The translations under genes and the position numbers were made by a program. This document shows positions 8,887 to 17,099 of a stretch of DNA of 64,000 bases, in pieces (position 1 is the stretch's first letter; each line of letters opens with the position of its first letter). The notes under the pieces are model-generated. The model was not told where the DNA came from. It did not search any database and saw nothing but the letters and a program-made list of their open reading frames with translations. The DNA is taken from positions 1-64,000 of the forward strand of contig NZ_PEBS01000011.1 of NCBI RefSeq assembly GCF_002869965.1. Direction: 5' to 3'. The stretch comes from Janthinobacterium sp. ROICE36 (lineage in GTDB: Bacteria; Pseudomonadota; Gammaproteobacteria; Burkholderiales; Burkholderiaceae_D).

Positions 8887-9873
8887 TTATTTTTTGACGG
8901 GAGCGTCGACCATCACCAGGTAGCGCGTCAGCATGCGGATGCGCAGCTGCGGGAAATTATCGATCAACAGTTGCAGCGCCTTGTCCGTGTCGTCCAGCGG
9001 CAGCACGGCGGCCACGCGTATACCCGCTATCTGCGCCCGGTCGTAATGCAGTTGTCCGGGACGGTGACGGGCCAGTTCGTCGAGTACCTCGGCCAGCGGC
9101 AAGTCATCGACCACCAACTGGCGCGCGCGCCACGCGTCCTGCACGCTGGCCGCATCGATGGCTTGCAACGGGCCCACGCCATCGTCCGTGATGCGCGTGC
9201 GCTGGCCCGCCTGCACCACGACGGCCGGATGTTGCGGCACCTGCGCCAGCACTTTGGATTCCAGCATGCTCAAGATGGTGGCGCCATCGTCCCTGCGCAC
9301 GGTAAAACGCGTGCCCAAGGCGCGGATCGCCGCCTGCTTGCTGTCGACGATGAAGGGGCGCTGCGCATCCTTGGCCACGTTGACGAGGATGTCGCCACGC
9401 ACCAGCTCCACATGCCGCTCGCCCGCAGTGAAACGCACGTTGACGGCGCTGTCGCTGCCCAGGGTGAGGTGGCTGCCGTCGGCCAGCGTGTGCGTGGACC
9501 ATTGTCCGGTGGGGCTGCGCAGGTCGGCCAGCAGGTAGGCGGGGCGCTCGCTGCTGACCAGTGCACCGGTCAGCACCAGCGCGGCCACGGCGCTGGCTGC
9601 GGCCAGCTGGCGCAGACGTTGGCGCTTGGGGGCAATGGCGGCCAGGGCGGAGCGTGCGGGCCTATGGTCGCCGCCGGCCGGTTCGCGTACGGCATTCAAT
9701 TGACGCAGCAGGTTTTCCATGCCGGCGGCTGCGGTCGCGTGCAGCGGATCGGCCGCCTTCCACGCAGCGAAGCCGGCCTGCGCGGTGTCGCGCTCGGCCG
9801 GATCGTCGGCGCTGAGTTGCACGATCCAGTGCGCGGCCTGCTCGGCTGCGACCTCGGCGCGGATGGTATTCAT
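8887..9873 (-). CDS. fecR: FecR-family anti-sigma/sigma-regulator
   Basis: The 328-residue protein has a cytoplasmic N-terminal DUF4880 region (AAHWIVQLSADDPAERD, then FAAWKAADPLH). A single membrane segment lies near residues 84-103 and a periplasmic FecR domain follows (GSHLTLGSDSAVNV, RPFIVDSKQAAIRALGTRF). In the Fec/Fpv scheme it relays the signal from the receptor STN domain to the ECF sigma factor. Its start overlaps the stop of the sigma gene by 4 bp (ATGA, 9870-9873), which implies translational coupling. The receptor gene follows 83 bp downstream and may have its own promoter. Confidence 0.92.
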   Translation of the reverse strand: MNTIRAEVAAEQAAHWIVQLSADDPAERDTAQAGFAAWKAADPLHATAAAGMENLLRQLNAVREPAGGDHRPARSALAAIAPKRQRLRQLAAASAVAALVLTGALVSSERPAYLLADLRSPTGQWSTHTLADGSHLTLGSDSAVNVRFTAGERHVELVRGDILVNVAKDAQRPFIVDSKQAAIRALGTRFTVRRDDGATILSMLESKVLAQVPQHPAVVVQAGQRTRITDDGVGPLQAIDAASVQDAWRARQLVVDDLPLAEVLDELARHRPGQLHYDRAQIAGIRVAAVLPLDDTDKALQLLIDNFPQLRIRMLTRYLVMVDAPVKK

Positions 9874-10397
9874 GCCGCCAGGGCCGGACAGGCATGGCGG
9901 CAGGCCAGCAAGGCTTGCACCAGGTATTTTTGCACCATGCGCGTGGAGACCTTCAGTTGTGCCGCCACGGCAGCCTGCGGCTGCTCTTCCAGGTAGTGCA
10001 GCAAGAAGGCGTCGCGCGCCTTGGCCGATAAGCCGGCCAGCGCCATGGCGATCTGCTCAAGCGCCTGCACAGCCATCAGGATATCGTCCGGCGAAGGCGC
10101 GCCGGGCAAGCTGTCGGCCAGTACGGCCAGTTCCGCCAAGTAGCTGCGCTCGAGTATTTGGCGGCGCGCGCGGTCGAGCAGCAATCGCTTTGCCGTGGTA
10201 GACAAGTAGGCGCGCGGCTCGCGCATGCCGAATAGCGCGTCGCGCGAGGCGATGATGCGCACGAACGTGTCTTGCGCCACATCGGCCGCGCCATGCGGGC
10301 AGCTGAGTTTTTTGCGCAGCCAGCCGACCAGCCAGCCGTGATGCTCGCTGTAGAGCGACTGCACTTGCTGTTGCAGGCTGGGTTGGACGATGGACAT
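9870..10397 (-). CDS. fecI: FecI-type ECF RNA polymerase sigma factor
   Basis: The 175-residue protein contains sigma region 2 (GWLVGWLRKKL, AADVAQDTFVRII) and region 4 with a helix-turn-helix (AKARDAFLLHYLEEQPQAAVAAQLKVSTRMVQKYL). That layout and length fit iron-starvation ECF sigma factors. It is first in the fecI-fecR-receptor order and has a near-perfect Fur box 18 bp upstream of its start, so repression by Fur-Fe2+ is expected. No strong Shine-Dalgarno sequence precedes the ATG. The expected target is the receptor gene promoter in 8804-8886. Confidence 0.92.
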   Translation of the reverse strand: MSIVQPSLQQQVQSLYSEHHGWLVGWLRKKLSCPHGAADVAQDTFVRIIASRDALFGMREPRAYLSTTAKRLLLDRARRQILERSYLAELAVLADSLPGAPSPDDILMAVQALEQIAMALAGLSAKARDAFLLHYLEEQPQAAVAAQLKVSTRMVQKYLVQALLACRHACPALAA

Positions 10398-10414
10398 GAG
10401 TGATGATTAATATA

Positions 10415-10433
10415 AATGAGAATTATTCTCATT
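10415..10433. promoter_or_regulatory. Fur box upstream of fecI
   Basis: AATGAGAATTATTCTCATT is a 19-bp palindrome, symmetric apart from the central base, and matches the Fur consensus pattern of NAT-rich inverted hexamers (GAGAAT/ATTCTC). It lies 18 bp from the fecI start codon, where bound Fur would block the promoter. Confidence 0.85.
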
Positions 10434-10526
10434 GTAAGCGCCAGTGGCGGCTTGCCACAATCCCCGATTGCATGCGGATGGGGCAGGTGTTGCGCGCAGG
10501 CCGCATGCGCAGCGGTGCGGGAAATG

Positions 10527-10565
10527 AAAAAACCCGCCGCTGCACGGGGCAGTGGCGGGGTTTTT
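10527..10565 (-). terminator. Intrinsic terminator after the tRNA genes
   Basis: AACCCGCCGCTGC and GCAGTGGCGGGTT form a long stem (one G-T pair) with a short loop. On the minus strand it is followed by TTTTTT. It lies 16 bp beyond the 3' end of the first tRNA in the direction of tRNA transcription. A T run also flanks the other side, so it may act on both strands. Confidence 0.75.
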
Positions 10566-10580
10566 GGGGCGGGTAATTCT

Positions 10581-10657
10581 TGGTGGTGATAGGGGGGCTT
10601 GAACCACCGACCCCAGCATTATGAATGCTGTGCTCTAACCAACTGAGCTATATCACC
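10581..10657 (-). tRNA. tRNA-Met(CAU), copy with a T-stem mismatch
   Basis: A 77-nt cloverleaf with encoded CCA. The acceptor arm is GGTGATA/TATCACC, the anticodon stem CAGCA/TGCTG closes the loop TTCATAA, and the anticodon is CAT. It is identical to the second copy except in the T arm. Here the 3' strand of the T stem is CCCCC instead of CCACC, leaving a U-C mismatch at the middle pair, and loop position 60 is C instead of T. A CAU anticodon could also be tRNA-Ile2, but the body looks like elongator Met. Confidence 0.88.
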
Positions 10658-10718
10658 AAACAGACCGGTCAGACCGGATGCTGGTTGCGACCATGGCAGA
10701 ACCATGATTCTTGTTCTT

Positions 10719-10795
10719 TGGTGGTGATAGGTGGACTTGAACCACCGACCCCAGCATTATGAATGCTGTGCTCTAACCAACTGAGCTATATCACC
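10719..10795 (-). tRNA. tRNA-Met(CAU), intact copy
   Basis: A 77-nt cloverleaf with encoded CCA, anticodon CAT in loop TTCATAA, and a fully paired T stem (GGTGG/CCACC). It is transcribed first and separated from the other copy by 61 bp. All other arms are the same as in that copy. Elongator Met is the likeliest identity; lysidine-modified Ile2 cannot be excluded by anticodon alone. Confidence 0.92.
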
Positions 10796-10886
10796 CAACA
10801 GCCGAGCATTATCCAGTCTTCCCATTTCCTTGTCAATGCCGGCCATGAAAAATCTGTGGGTTTTTCGTGGCGTTTTGTCGGTGTGA

Positions 10887-11035
10887 TTATTTTTGTAACG
10901 GCGTCAGCAAGTGCTGGATCTGTGCCAGCATGGCGCTGGCCGGATCAGCTCCCAGGCAATCGATGACGATGCGCTCCGGCATCGCGCGTAGCCTAAGTCG
11001 AGCCTAGCGCCTGGCCAGTTGTTGTGTGGCGACGC
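10887..11035 (-). pseudogene. Degenerate duplicate of the miaA 3' end
   Basis: Directly after the miaA stop, on the same strand, lies a second copy of the gene's last part. Bases 10916-10990 are identical to 11053-11127 (75 bp, offset 137). The flanks are recognisable but diverged: the upstream part reads VATQLARR, then a stop, against IATRQLAKR in miaA. The remnant keeps its own C-terminus (QIQHLLTPLQK then stop) where intact miaA ends QIRPLLK. It has no start and an internal stop, so it is a non-functional fragment. It may be the tail of an older or foreign miaA allele left after recombination. Confidence 0.75.
10916..10990. repeat. 75-bp direct repeat, copy 1 (copy 2 at 11053-11127)
   Basis: Both copies begin GGATCTGTGCCAGCATGG and end GCATCGCGCGTA with no mismatch between them. 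Copy 2 is inside the miaA coding region (residues near the C-terminus) and copy 1 is in the degenerate fragment. Perfect identity inside otherwise diverged flanks suggests a recent conversion or crossover. Confidence 0.9.
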
Positions 11036-11983
11036 TTATTTCAGCAAAGGGCGGATCTGTGCCAGCATGGCGCTGGCCGGATCAGCTCCCAGGCAATCGA
11101 TGACGATGCGCTCCGGCATCGCGCGTAACCAGGTCAGCTGGCGCTTGGCCAGCTGGCGCGTGGCGATGATGCCCGTCTCGCGCAAGGTGGCGCGGTCGAT
11201 GCGCCCATCGAGGTACTCCCAGGCCTGGCGGTAGCCCACGCAGCGCATGGAAGGCAGGCCGGGATGCAGGTCGCCGCGCCGGCGCAACCCTTCCACTTCA
11301 TCGAGCAGGGCATCGTTTTTCAGCATGATGTCGAAGCGCGTGGCGATGCGCGCATGTAGCACGGCTCGGTCCGATGGCTCCAGCGCGAACGACTGTAATT
11401 GAAATGGCAGCACGGTTTTTTCGCGCAGGGCCAGCAGGGCCGACATGGGCTGGCCGGACAGGGCGATGATTTCCAGCGCGCGGCCGATGCGCTGCGCATC
11501 GGCTGGCGCCAGGCGCGCGGCCGTGACAGGGTCTTGCTGCGCCAGGCGCGCATGCATGGCGGGCCAGCCGATGGCGGCCGCGTCCTCTTCCAGTTGGGCG
11601 CGCAAGACAGGATCGGCGCCGGGCAAGTCGTCGAGGCCATCGGTCAGGCCCTTGAAGTACAGCATGGTGCCGCCGACCAGCAGCGGCAGCTTGCCGCGCG
11701 CGCAGATTTCACTCACCAGGCGCAGGGTATCGTTGCGGAACTGCGCCACCGAATAGGCGTCCAGCGGGTCGATGATGTCGATCAAATGATGCGGCGCCTG
11801 GGCCAGTTCTTCTTTCGATGGCTTGGCCGTGCCGATATCCATGCCCCGGTAGACGAGGGCGGAATCGACGGAAATGATCTCGGACGGGATGGCTTGCGCG
11901 ATGGCCAGCGCACTGGCCGTCTTGCCGCTGGCCGTGGGGCCCATGATGGCGACGGCCAGGGGGAGGTGTGGGGTGTTTTTCAT
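11036..11983 (-). CDS. miaA: tRNA dimethylallyltransferase
   Basis: MiaA adds the dimethylallyl group to A37 of tRNAs reading UNN codons. The 315-residue product shows the P-loop GPTASGKT at residues 15-22, the substrate motif [25 protein letters not shown], and the GGTMLY and [13 protein letters not shown] segments of the family. The ATG at 11983 (MKNTPHLP) is chosen because it puts the P-loop at the normal distance; longer in-frame starts add unrelated sequence. It lies downstream of mutL as in many proteobacteria (the mutL-miaA order). A damaged copy of its 3' end follows. Confidence 0.95.
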   Translation of the reverse strand: MKNTPHLPLAVAIMGPTASGKTASALAIAQAIPSEIISVDSALVYRGMDIGTAKPSKEELAQAPHHLIDIIDPLDAYSVAQFRNDTLRLVSEICARGKLPLLVGGTMLYFKGLTDGLDDLPGADPVLRAQLEEDAAAIGWPAMHARLAQQDPVTAARLAPADAQRIGRALEIIALSGQPMSALLALREKTVLPFQLQSFALEPSDRAVLHARIATRFDIMLKNDALLDEVEGLRRRGDLHPGLPSMRCVGYRQAWEYLDGRIDRATLRETGIIATRQLAKRQLTWLRAMPERIVIDCLGADPASAMLAQIRPLLK

Positions 11984-12022
11984 GATACTTTTTGATGTAC
12001 TTGCGATGGGAACCCCAAGGCA

Positions 12023-12046
12023 AAGGCTGGGGTCAGACCCCGGATT
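12023..12046. repeat. Dispersed intergenic palindrome, copy 1
   Basis: The element is AAGGCTGGGGTCAGACCCC followed by GGATT, with a palindromic core GGGGTCAGACCCC. It sits between mutL and miaA. The same element with two substitutions occurs at 22815-22838, and a diverged half at 14023-14039. It could fold as a small hairpin at transcript ends. Confidence 0.7.
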
Positions 12047-12047
12047 T

Positions 12048-13952
12048 TTACTGCCCGCGCAGGAACAGTTTATCGAGCGCGTTGATCTCGACCTGTACCC
12101 ATGTGGGCCGGCCATGGTTGCACTGGTCGGCGCGTTCCGTGCTCTCCATCTGGCGCAAGAGGGCATTCATTTCCTGCACCGACAAGATGCGGTTGGCGCG
12201 CACGGCCGTGTGGCAGGCCAGGGTGCCCAGCAATTCGTTCTGGCGCTCGATCAGCACGCGCGAGCCGCCATATTCGCGCACGTCGCGCAGCACGTCGCGC
12301 GCCAGCGTTTGCGCGTCGGCGTTTTTCAGCAAGGTCGGCACGGAACGCACGGCCAGGGTGGTGGGCGACAGGGCGGCGATATCGAAGCCCAGCGCCTTGA
12401 GCGTTTCCTGGTTTTCATTCGCCGTCGACACTTCGATGGCATCAGCATAAAACGTCACGGGTATCAACAGCGACTGCACCTGCATGTCCTGGCCCGAGAC
12501 TTGCGCCTGCAGCGCGTTTTTCAGCTGTTCGTACAGGATGCGCTCATGCGCGGCGTGCATGTCGACCAGCACCAGGCCCTTGGTGTTTTGCGCCAGGATG
12601 TAGATGCCGTGCAGCTGGGCCAGGGCAAAGCCCAGCGGATATTCTTCGCGCGCCATCGCTTCGGACGAGGCGATGTAGGGCTCGACCTGCGTGATCGGAG
12701 AGCTGGCGGCGGCGCCGAACAGGGCGCCGTAAGCCGCCGTGTCCTGGGCGATTCCTGGCGCATCGGCAAAGAAGGGGCGGGCCGCACCGGGCGAGGCGGG
12801 CGCGAAGGTATTCGTAAATTGCGCGCCGAACGAGGTTTGCGTCTGCTCGCGGCGCCAGATGCCGGGGCCGCCCGCGCCCTGGGTGCCGTCGTTGACACCG
12901 AGGCTGGAAGCGGCCGGCAGCGGCGCCGGCACGCTGCCGAAGGCCGTGGCCGAGGTCTGCGCCAGCGCGCGCTGCACCGCGTGGAAGACAAACTGATGCA
13001 CGGAGCGGCTGTCGCGGAAGCGCACTTCGATCTTCGACGGGTGCACGTTGACGTCGACCAGCGCCGGGTCGAGGTCGAGCGCCAGCACGTACGAGGGAAA
13101 ACGGTCGCCATGCAGCACGTCCTGGTACGCCATGCGCACGGCATGCACCAGCAGCTTGTCGCGCACGAAGCGGCCATTGACATAAAAGAACTGGCCGTCG
13201 GCGCGTGCCTTCGATGCCGTTGGCAAGCCGGCAAAGCCGTGTATGCGCAGGGTGCCGGCCGATTCGTCCAGCGCCAGGCGCGCTTCGGCGAAGTCATCGC
13301 CCAGGATGTGGGCGCTGCGCTTGGCCAGTTCGCTGATATTCCACTGGTTGATGGTGCGCCCATTGTGCGACAGCGAAAACGCCACGTCAGGCCGCGCCAG
13401 GGCGATGCGGCGTACCACTTCGGCGCAGTGGCCGTATTCCGTCTGTTCGGATTTGAGGAACTTGCGCCGCGCGGGCGTGTTGAAATACAGGTCTTGCACG
13501 TCGACCGTGGTGCCATGCGCGCCCGACGACGGCGAGACGCTGCCGTTGTGCGAGCCAACGATTTCCCACGCATGGGCTGCGTCCGCCGTGCGCGAGGTCA
13601 GGGTGACGGCGGCCACCGAGGCGATGGAGGCCAGCGCCTCGCCGCGAAAGCCCAGGGTACCCACGTTTTCCAGGTCGTGCAAGGAGGCGATCTTGGAGGT
13701 GGCGTGGCGCGCCAGGGCCAGCGGCAGCTGTTCCTTGTCGATGCCGCGGCCATTGTCGGTAATCGCGATGCGTTTTACGCCCCCTTCTTCCAGCCGCACC
13801 GTGATCTGCGTGGCACCCGAGTCGAGCGCGTTTTCCAGCAACTCCTTGACCACGGCCGATGGCCGCTCGACCACCTCGCCAGCGGCGATTTGCGAAATCA
13901 ACTGGTCAGGCAGGGCCTGGATCGGGCGGTGGGGTGTGATGGGCGCGTTCAT
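12048..13952 (-). CDS. mutL: DNA mismatch repair protein MutL
   Basis: The 634-residue protein has the N-terminal GHKL ATPase motifs ([34 protein letters not shown]) and a C-terminal dimerisation domain. The C-terminal part contains [12 protein letters not shown], which fits the DxHA(X)2E(X)4E endonuclease motif. So this MutL probably nicks DNA itself, as in bacteria lacking MutH, unlike the E. coli enzyme. CxH-like metal-site residues ([12 protein letters not shown]) follow. MutL links MutS mismatch recognition to strand removal. The middle linker (about residues 335-430) is low-complexity and Ala/Pro/Gly-rich. miaA follows 64 bp downstream, probably in one operon. Confidence 0.96.
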   Translation of the reverse strand: MNAPITPHRPIQALPDQLISQIAAGEVVERPSAVVKELLENALDSGATQITVRLEEGGVKRIAITDNGRGIDKEQLPLALARHATSKIASLHDLENVGTLGFRGEALASIASVAAVTLTSRTADAAHAWEIVGSHNGSVSPSSGAHGTTVDVQDLYFNTPARRKFLKSEQTEYGHCAEVVRRIALARPDVAFSLSHNGRTINQWNISELAKRSAHILGDDFAEARLALDESAGTLRIHGFAGLPTASKARADGQFFYVNGRFVRDKLLVHAVRMAYQDVLHGDRFPSYVLALDLDPALVDVNVHPSKIEVRFRDSRSVHQFVFHAVQRALAQTSATAFGSVPAPLPAASSLGVNDGTQGAGGPGIWRREQTQTSFGAQFTNTFAPASPGAARPFFADAPGIAQDTAAYGALFGAAASSPITQVEPYIASSEAMAREEYPLGFALAQLHGIYILAQNTKGLVLVDMHAAHERILYEQLKNALQAQVSGQDMQVQSLLIPVTFYADAIEVSTANENQETLKALGFDIAALSPTTLAVRSVPTLLKNADAQTLARDVLRDVREYGGSRVLIERQNELLGTLACHTAVRANRILSVQEMNALLRQMESTERADQCNHGRPTWVQVEINALDKLFLRGQ

Positions 13953-13984
13953 GCGGTAATTATACCGGGGCCAAACCCGTCGGG

Positions 13985-14011
13985 GGGATACGCCCCAATG
14001 GGACGTATCCC
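13985..14011. repeat. Inverted repeat between cyclophilin and mutL genes
   Basis: GGGATACG and CGTATCCC form an 8-bp perfect stem around CCCCAATGGGA, which can pair further inside. It lies between the end of the cyclophilin gene (14061) and the mutL start (13952). There is no T run, so a role as terminator is uncertain. Confidence 0.45.
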
Positions 14012-14022
14012 GATCTCGAAGA

Positions 14023-14039
14023 GACTGACCCCAGCCCTT
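14023..14039 (-). repeat. Diverged third copy of the GGGGTCAG element
   Basis: On the minus strand this reads AAGGGCTGGGGTCAGTC. It matches the left half of the 12023 and 22815 elements with one inserted G and a lost right palindrome arm. It is also intergenic. Confidence 0.45.
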
Positions 14040-14060
14040 GTTCTTGGGCTAAAAGTTGGC

Positions 14061-14999
14061 CTACTTCGCTATCTCCCGCACCGGTATCGGCGCATTGCAC
14101 AGGTCGACGTGGTCGGCCGTGACCTTGCTCCAGGGGCCGCCGCGGTGGCGCTGGGCTTCCAGCACGGCCTGGTAGGCGGCGCTGTCTGTGCGCATCACTT
14201 CCAGGTTCGCGCGCTGCTCTGGCGGCATGCTGGCGGCCAGGCGGATGGCCTTGATCGGCACGTTTTTCTCGGGGCTGTCATAAAAGCCCATGGGTCCCGC
14301 GCCCCGTGGCAGGGTCGACAGCAGCGGCATGCCGGCCACCACGCGTCCGACCACGGTGATGTCGCGGTCCAGGTGGCGCGGCGACTGGCCGATGACGGCG
14401 TACAGCTCCGTGCCGCCGCCGCTGTCGCTGGCACTGTCGCGGCCCACACCTACGGTGGCATAGCAATGCGTGAGCCAGGCCGTGCCGCTTTTCGGATCGC
14501 GCGCGGACGGGAAACCGTTCGAATGGCCCACCTGCGGCGCATAGCCATCGACGTCCGGCAGGCGCGTGAAGCTCTTGATGTTTTTCAAGGGCACGGTGAA
14601 TTCGCCGGGCAAGGTGCGTTGGGCATGCAAGATGGGCTTGGGATTTTTCTCGTTCGGATCGCCCCACTGCGCCACCCAGTTGTCCTGCGCGCGCGTGATG
14701 GCCAGGCCATCGTAATACTGTTCTGCCACCAGGGCCTTGATGTTGGCCACGTGTTTCGGCGCGAAGTCGGGCGCCAGCTCGATCACCACGCGGCCGGCGG
14801 GAATCTCCAGGTACAGGGTGTTGTCCGGGTCCAGCGCACGCCAGTCGGACGGTTTGGAGGCCTTGATCACGTCGGCGAGCGTCGCCTTGGCGGGCAGTTC
14901 GGCGGGCGCCTTGATCTGGACAGGCGCCGCGTGGGCAGTCAGATGTGCAAGGCCCAGTATGGTGGCCATGGTCAGGCCGCTCAGTGGGTGTCGATACAT
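14061..14999 (-). CDS. Periplasmic cyclophilin-type peptidyl-prolyl cis-trans isomerase
   Basis: The 312-residue product begins with a signal peptide ([19 protein letters not shown]) and carries a cyclophilin-like barrel from about residue 60. Recognisable segments are [44 protein letters not shown] and [24 protein letters not shown]. It is larger than E. coli PpiA because of extra loops and a C-terminal extension. The ATG at 14999 has AGGAGA seven bases upstream, which decides the start over longer in-frame options. It is transcribed divergently from dedA. A general exported-protein folding role is inferred from family and signal peptide. Confidence 0.88.
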   Translation of the reverse strand: MYRHPLSGLTMATILGLAHLTAHAAPVQIKAPAELPAKATLADVIKASKPSDWRALDPDNTLYLEIPAGRVVIELAPDFAPKHVANIKALVAEQYYDGLAITRAQDNWVAQWGDPNEKNPKPILHAQRTLPGEFTVPLKNIKSFTRLPDVDGYAPQVGHSNGFPSARDPKSGTAWLTHCYATVGVGRDSASDSGGGTELYAVIGQSPRHLDRDITVVGRVVAGMPLLSTLPRGAGPMGFYDSPEKNVPIKAIRLAASMPPEQRANLEVMRTDSAAYQAVLEAQRHRGGPWSKVTADHVDLCNAPIPVREIAK

Positions 15000-15247
15000 G
15001 TTTTCTCCTGGTCGGCACGGGTTGCACCGGTCAGAAAGTGTATACCGGAATGCTAATATTTCGTTTGAAAAACATTGCAAATAGTAATCCTGGCATTGGC
15101 CGGCCGATACGGCGTTTCCTTAACCTGCACTTAAAATGCCACGCCGCCAGGGGCGCTGCCGAATTAATCACGAAATATAGGGCAGGGGACTGCCGTTGCG
15201 CCGGTCCGGTGGTGTATGATTCCGCCGCTACCTCTAGGGAAAAATAT

Positions 15248-15898
15248 ATGGATTTTGTGCAATTCCTCGACATGATCGTGCATGTTGACAAGACGCTGGG
15301 TCTCTTGATCGAGCAGTACGGTACCCTCGTGTACGCGGTGCTGTTTGCCATTATTTTTTGCGAAACAGGCCTCGTGGTGCTGTTCTTCTTCCCTGGGGAT
15401 ACCTTATTGTTTATCGCCGGCGCGTTTTGCGCGACGGGACAGATGCACCTGGGCTTGCTGATTGCCCTGCTGGTGACGGCGGCCGTCACGGGTAACACGC
15501 TCAATTACTGGATAGGCGAGGCCATCGGACAAAGGGTGTTTACCCACGATTACCGCTGGATCAACAAGGATGCCATGCGCCGTACGCATGAATTCTTTGA
15601 AAAGCACGGCGGCAAGACCATTATCCTGGCCCGTTTCGTGCCGGTGGTGCGCACCTTCGCTCCCTTCGTGGCCGGCATTTCCGACATGACGCATGCGCGC
15701 TTCCAGATGTACAACGTGACGGGCGCCCTGTTGTGGGTGGTCGGTCTGGTGACGGCGGGCTACTTCTTCGGCAATATCCCATGGATTCGCGACCACCTGA
15801 CCTTGATCGTGCTGATCGGTGTCGGCGCCGCCGTCGTGCCGGTGGTACTGGGCGGCATGTGGAAAATCTACAAGCGCATGGTCGGCAAGTCGGCGTAA
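15248..15898 (+). CDS. DedA/SNARE-associated-family membrane protein
   Basis: The 216-residue protein shows the DedA pattern. A hydrophobic re-entrant segment carries ETGLVVLFFFPGDTLLFIAG, and the conserved HGGKTIILARFVPVVRTFAPFVAG has the two arginines needed for function in characterised members. Two to three further helices and a basic C-terminus (KIYKRMVGKSA) follow. DedA proteins are thought to act as undecaprenyl-phosphate or phospholipid flippases that depend on the proton gradient. The ATG at 15248 follows TAGGGA; an upstream open frame lacks membrane character. A long terminator follows at 15907. Confidence 0.92.
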   Translation: MDFVQFLDMIVHVDKTLGLLIEQYGTLVYAVLFAIIFCETGLVVLFFFPGDTLLFIAGAFCATGQMHLGLLIALLVTAAVTGNTLNYWIGEAIGQRVFTHDYRWINKDAMRRTHEFFEKHGGKTIILARFVPVVRTFAPFVAGISDMTHARFQMYNVTGALLWVVGLVTAGYFFGNIPWIRDHLTLIVLIGVGAAVVPVVLGGMWKIYKRMVGKSA

Positions 15899-15906
15899 GG
15901 CCGTAT

Positions 15907-15965
15907 GGATCCGGGGCAAGCGCGCTGCGGCACAGGCCGCAGCGGGCCCCGGATCCAGTTTTTCT
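15907..15965 (+). terminator. Intrinsic terminator after dedA
   Basis: GGATCCGGGGC pairs with GCCCCGGATCC around an inner hairpin GCTGCGG/CCGCAGC, followed by AGTTTTTCTC. It ends 9 to 67 bp after the dedA stop on the same strand. Confidence 0.8.
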
Positions 15966-16055
15966 CTTCCTTGTTTTTGTTTTACTCCCACGCTGATTCA
16001 AGTTTTGTTGCTTTCCAGCCGTAAACCAGAGGGTATTCTCACTTTCTGGATTTCC

Positions 16056-17099
16056 ATGCGACATTTGAGCGCCCTGTTAGCTTGCAGCCTTGCCGCGATG
16101 GCGGTCACGGCAAGCGCCAAAGATGTCCCCGCTTCGGCGAGCGCCGCCGCATCCGCGCCAGCGAGCGCGCCCATGTCGGCGTCGGCGCGTGCTGCCGCCA
16201 TGAAAACCCTGACCGAATCGGTGAAGGGTAAGGAGGTCAAGGCGCCTGTCGTCGTCGCGCCCACGGCGCGCGAGAAGGAAGAAGCGTCTGAAGTCGACCT
16301 GTCCGAACGTATCGCGGCGCGCCTGGCGGAAATGCGCGCCACCCAGGCGGCCCGCGCCTCTGCCCGTGCCAAGCGCGCCGCCGTGGTGAAAGCGGCGCCA
16401 CCGCCACCACCTCCCGTGCCGCGCGGCACGCACTGGTCGTACGAAGGCGACAGCGGCCCGGCCAACTGGAGCAAGATCAATGTCGACTGGGCCAAGTGCG
16501 GCAATGGCAGCCGTCAGTCGCCGATCGATATCCGCGATGGCATGAAGGTGGAACTCGAGCAGATCAGCTTTGACTACCACCCATCGTCGTTCAGTGTGGT
16601 CGATAACGGTCACACGGTGCAGGTGGGCGTGAGTGGCGGCAATTACATCACGGTGCAGAACCGCATGTTCGAGCTGCAGCAATTCCATTTCCACCGCCCG
16701 TCCGAAGAGCGCATCAACGGCAAGGCCTTTGAAATGGTGGTACACCTGGTGCACCGCGACGCGGAAGGCCGGCAAGCCGTGCTGGCGCTGCTGCTGGAGC
16801 GGGGCGCGCCGCAAGCGACCATCCAGACGGTGTGGAACAACCTGCCGCTGGAAAAATTCGAGACCATGCAGCCCACCATCCTGCTCGACCCGGCCGAGAT
16901 GCTGCCGTCGCGGCGCGATTACTACACCTACATGGGATCGATGACGGAGCCGCCTTGCAGCGAAGGCGTGCTGTGGCTGGTGATGAAGCAGCCTATCCAG
17001 GCCTCGCCGGCGCAGATGGCCTTGTTCAGCCGCTTGTATCCCTTGAATGCACGCCCGATTCAGCCTGCGAATGGCCGCATCATCAAAGAGTCGAATTAA
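16056..17099 (+). CDS. Periplasmic alpha-type carbonic anhydrase with long Ala/Pro-rich spacer
   Basis: It catalyses CO2 hydration. After a signal peptide (SALLACSLAAMAVTASA) comes an unusual spacer of about 110 residues, rich in Ala, Ser, Arg and Glu and ending in a proline run, before the alpha-CA domain begins at THWSYEG. Zinc ligands are His211 and His213 (QFHFHRPSEE) and His230 (VVHLVHRD). SRQSPIDI and the terminal PPCSEGVLWLV motif are also present. Total length is 347 residues, while the catalytic domain alone is about 225. The spacer may anchor or extend the enzyme in the periplasm. The stop overlaps the convergent mutarotase stop by 4 bp. Confidence 0.92.
   Translation: MRHLSALLACSLAAMAVTASAKDVPASASAAASAPASAPMSASARAAAMKTLTESVKGKEVKAPVVVAPTAREKEEASEVDLSERIAARLAEMRATQAARASARAKRAAVVKAAPPPPPPVPRGTHWSYEGDSGPANWSKINVDWAKCGNGSRQSPIDIRDGMKVELEQISFDYHPSSFSVVDNGHTVQVGVSGGNYITVQNRMFELQQFHFHRPSEERINGKAFEMVVHLVHRDAEGRQAVLALLLERGAPQATIQTVWNNLPLEKFETMQPTILLDPAEMLPSRRDYYTYMGSMTEPPCSEGVLWLVMKQPIQASPAQMALFSRLYPLNARPIQPANGRIIKESN

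Noticed and set aside
10916-11127. The 75-bp direct repeat as attL/attR of an integrative element at the tRNA genes
   Set aside because: The repeat lies in miaA sequence, not in the tRNA 3' end; the two copies enclose only 62 bp and no integrase is nearby.
11874-15056. A plus-strand open frame of over 1000 codons across mutL and the cyclophilin gene
   Set aside because: It is antisense to two clearly identified genes, is Arg/Gln/His-rich and has no recognisable motif; long antisense frames are expected at this GC content.
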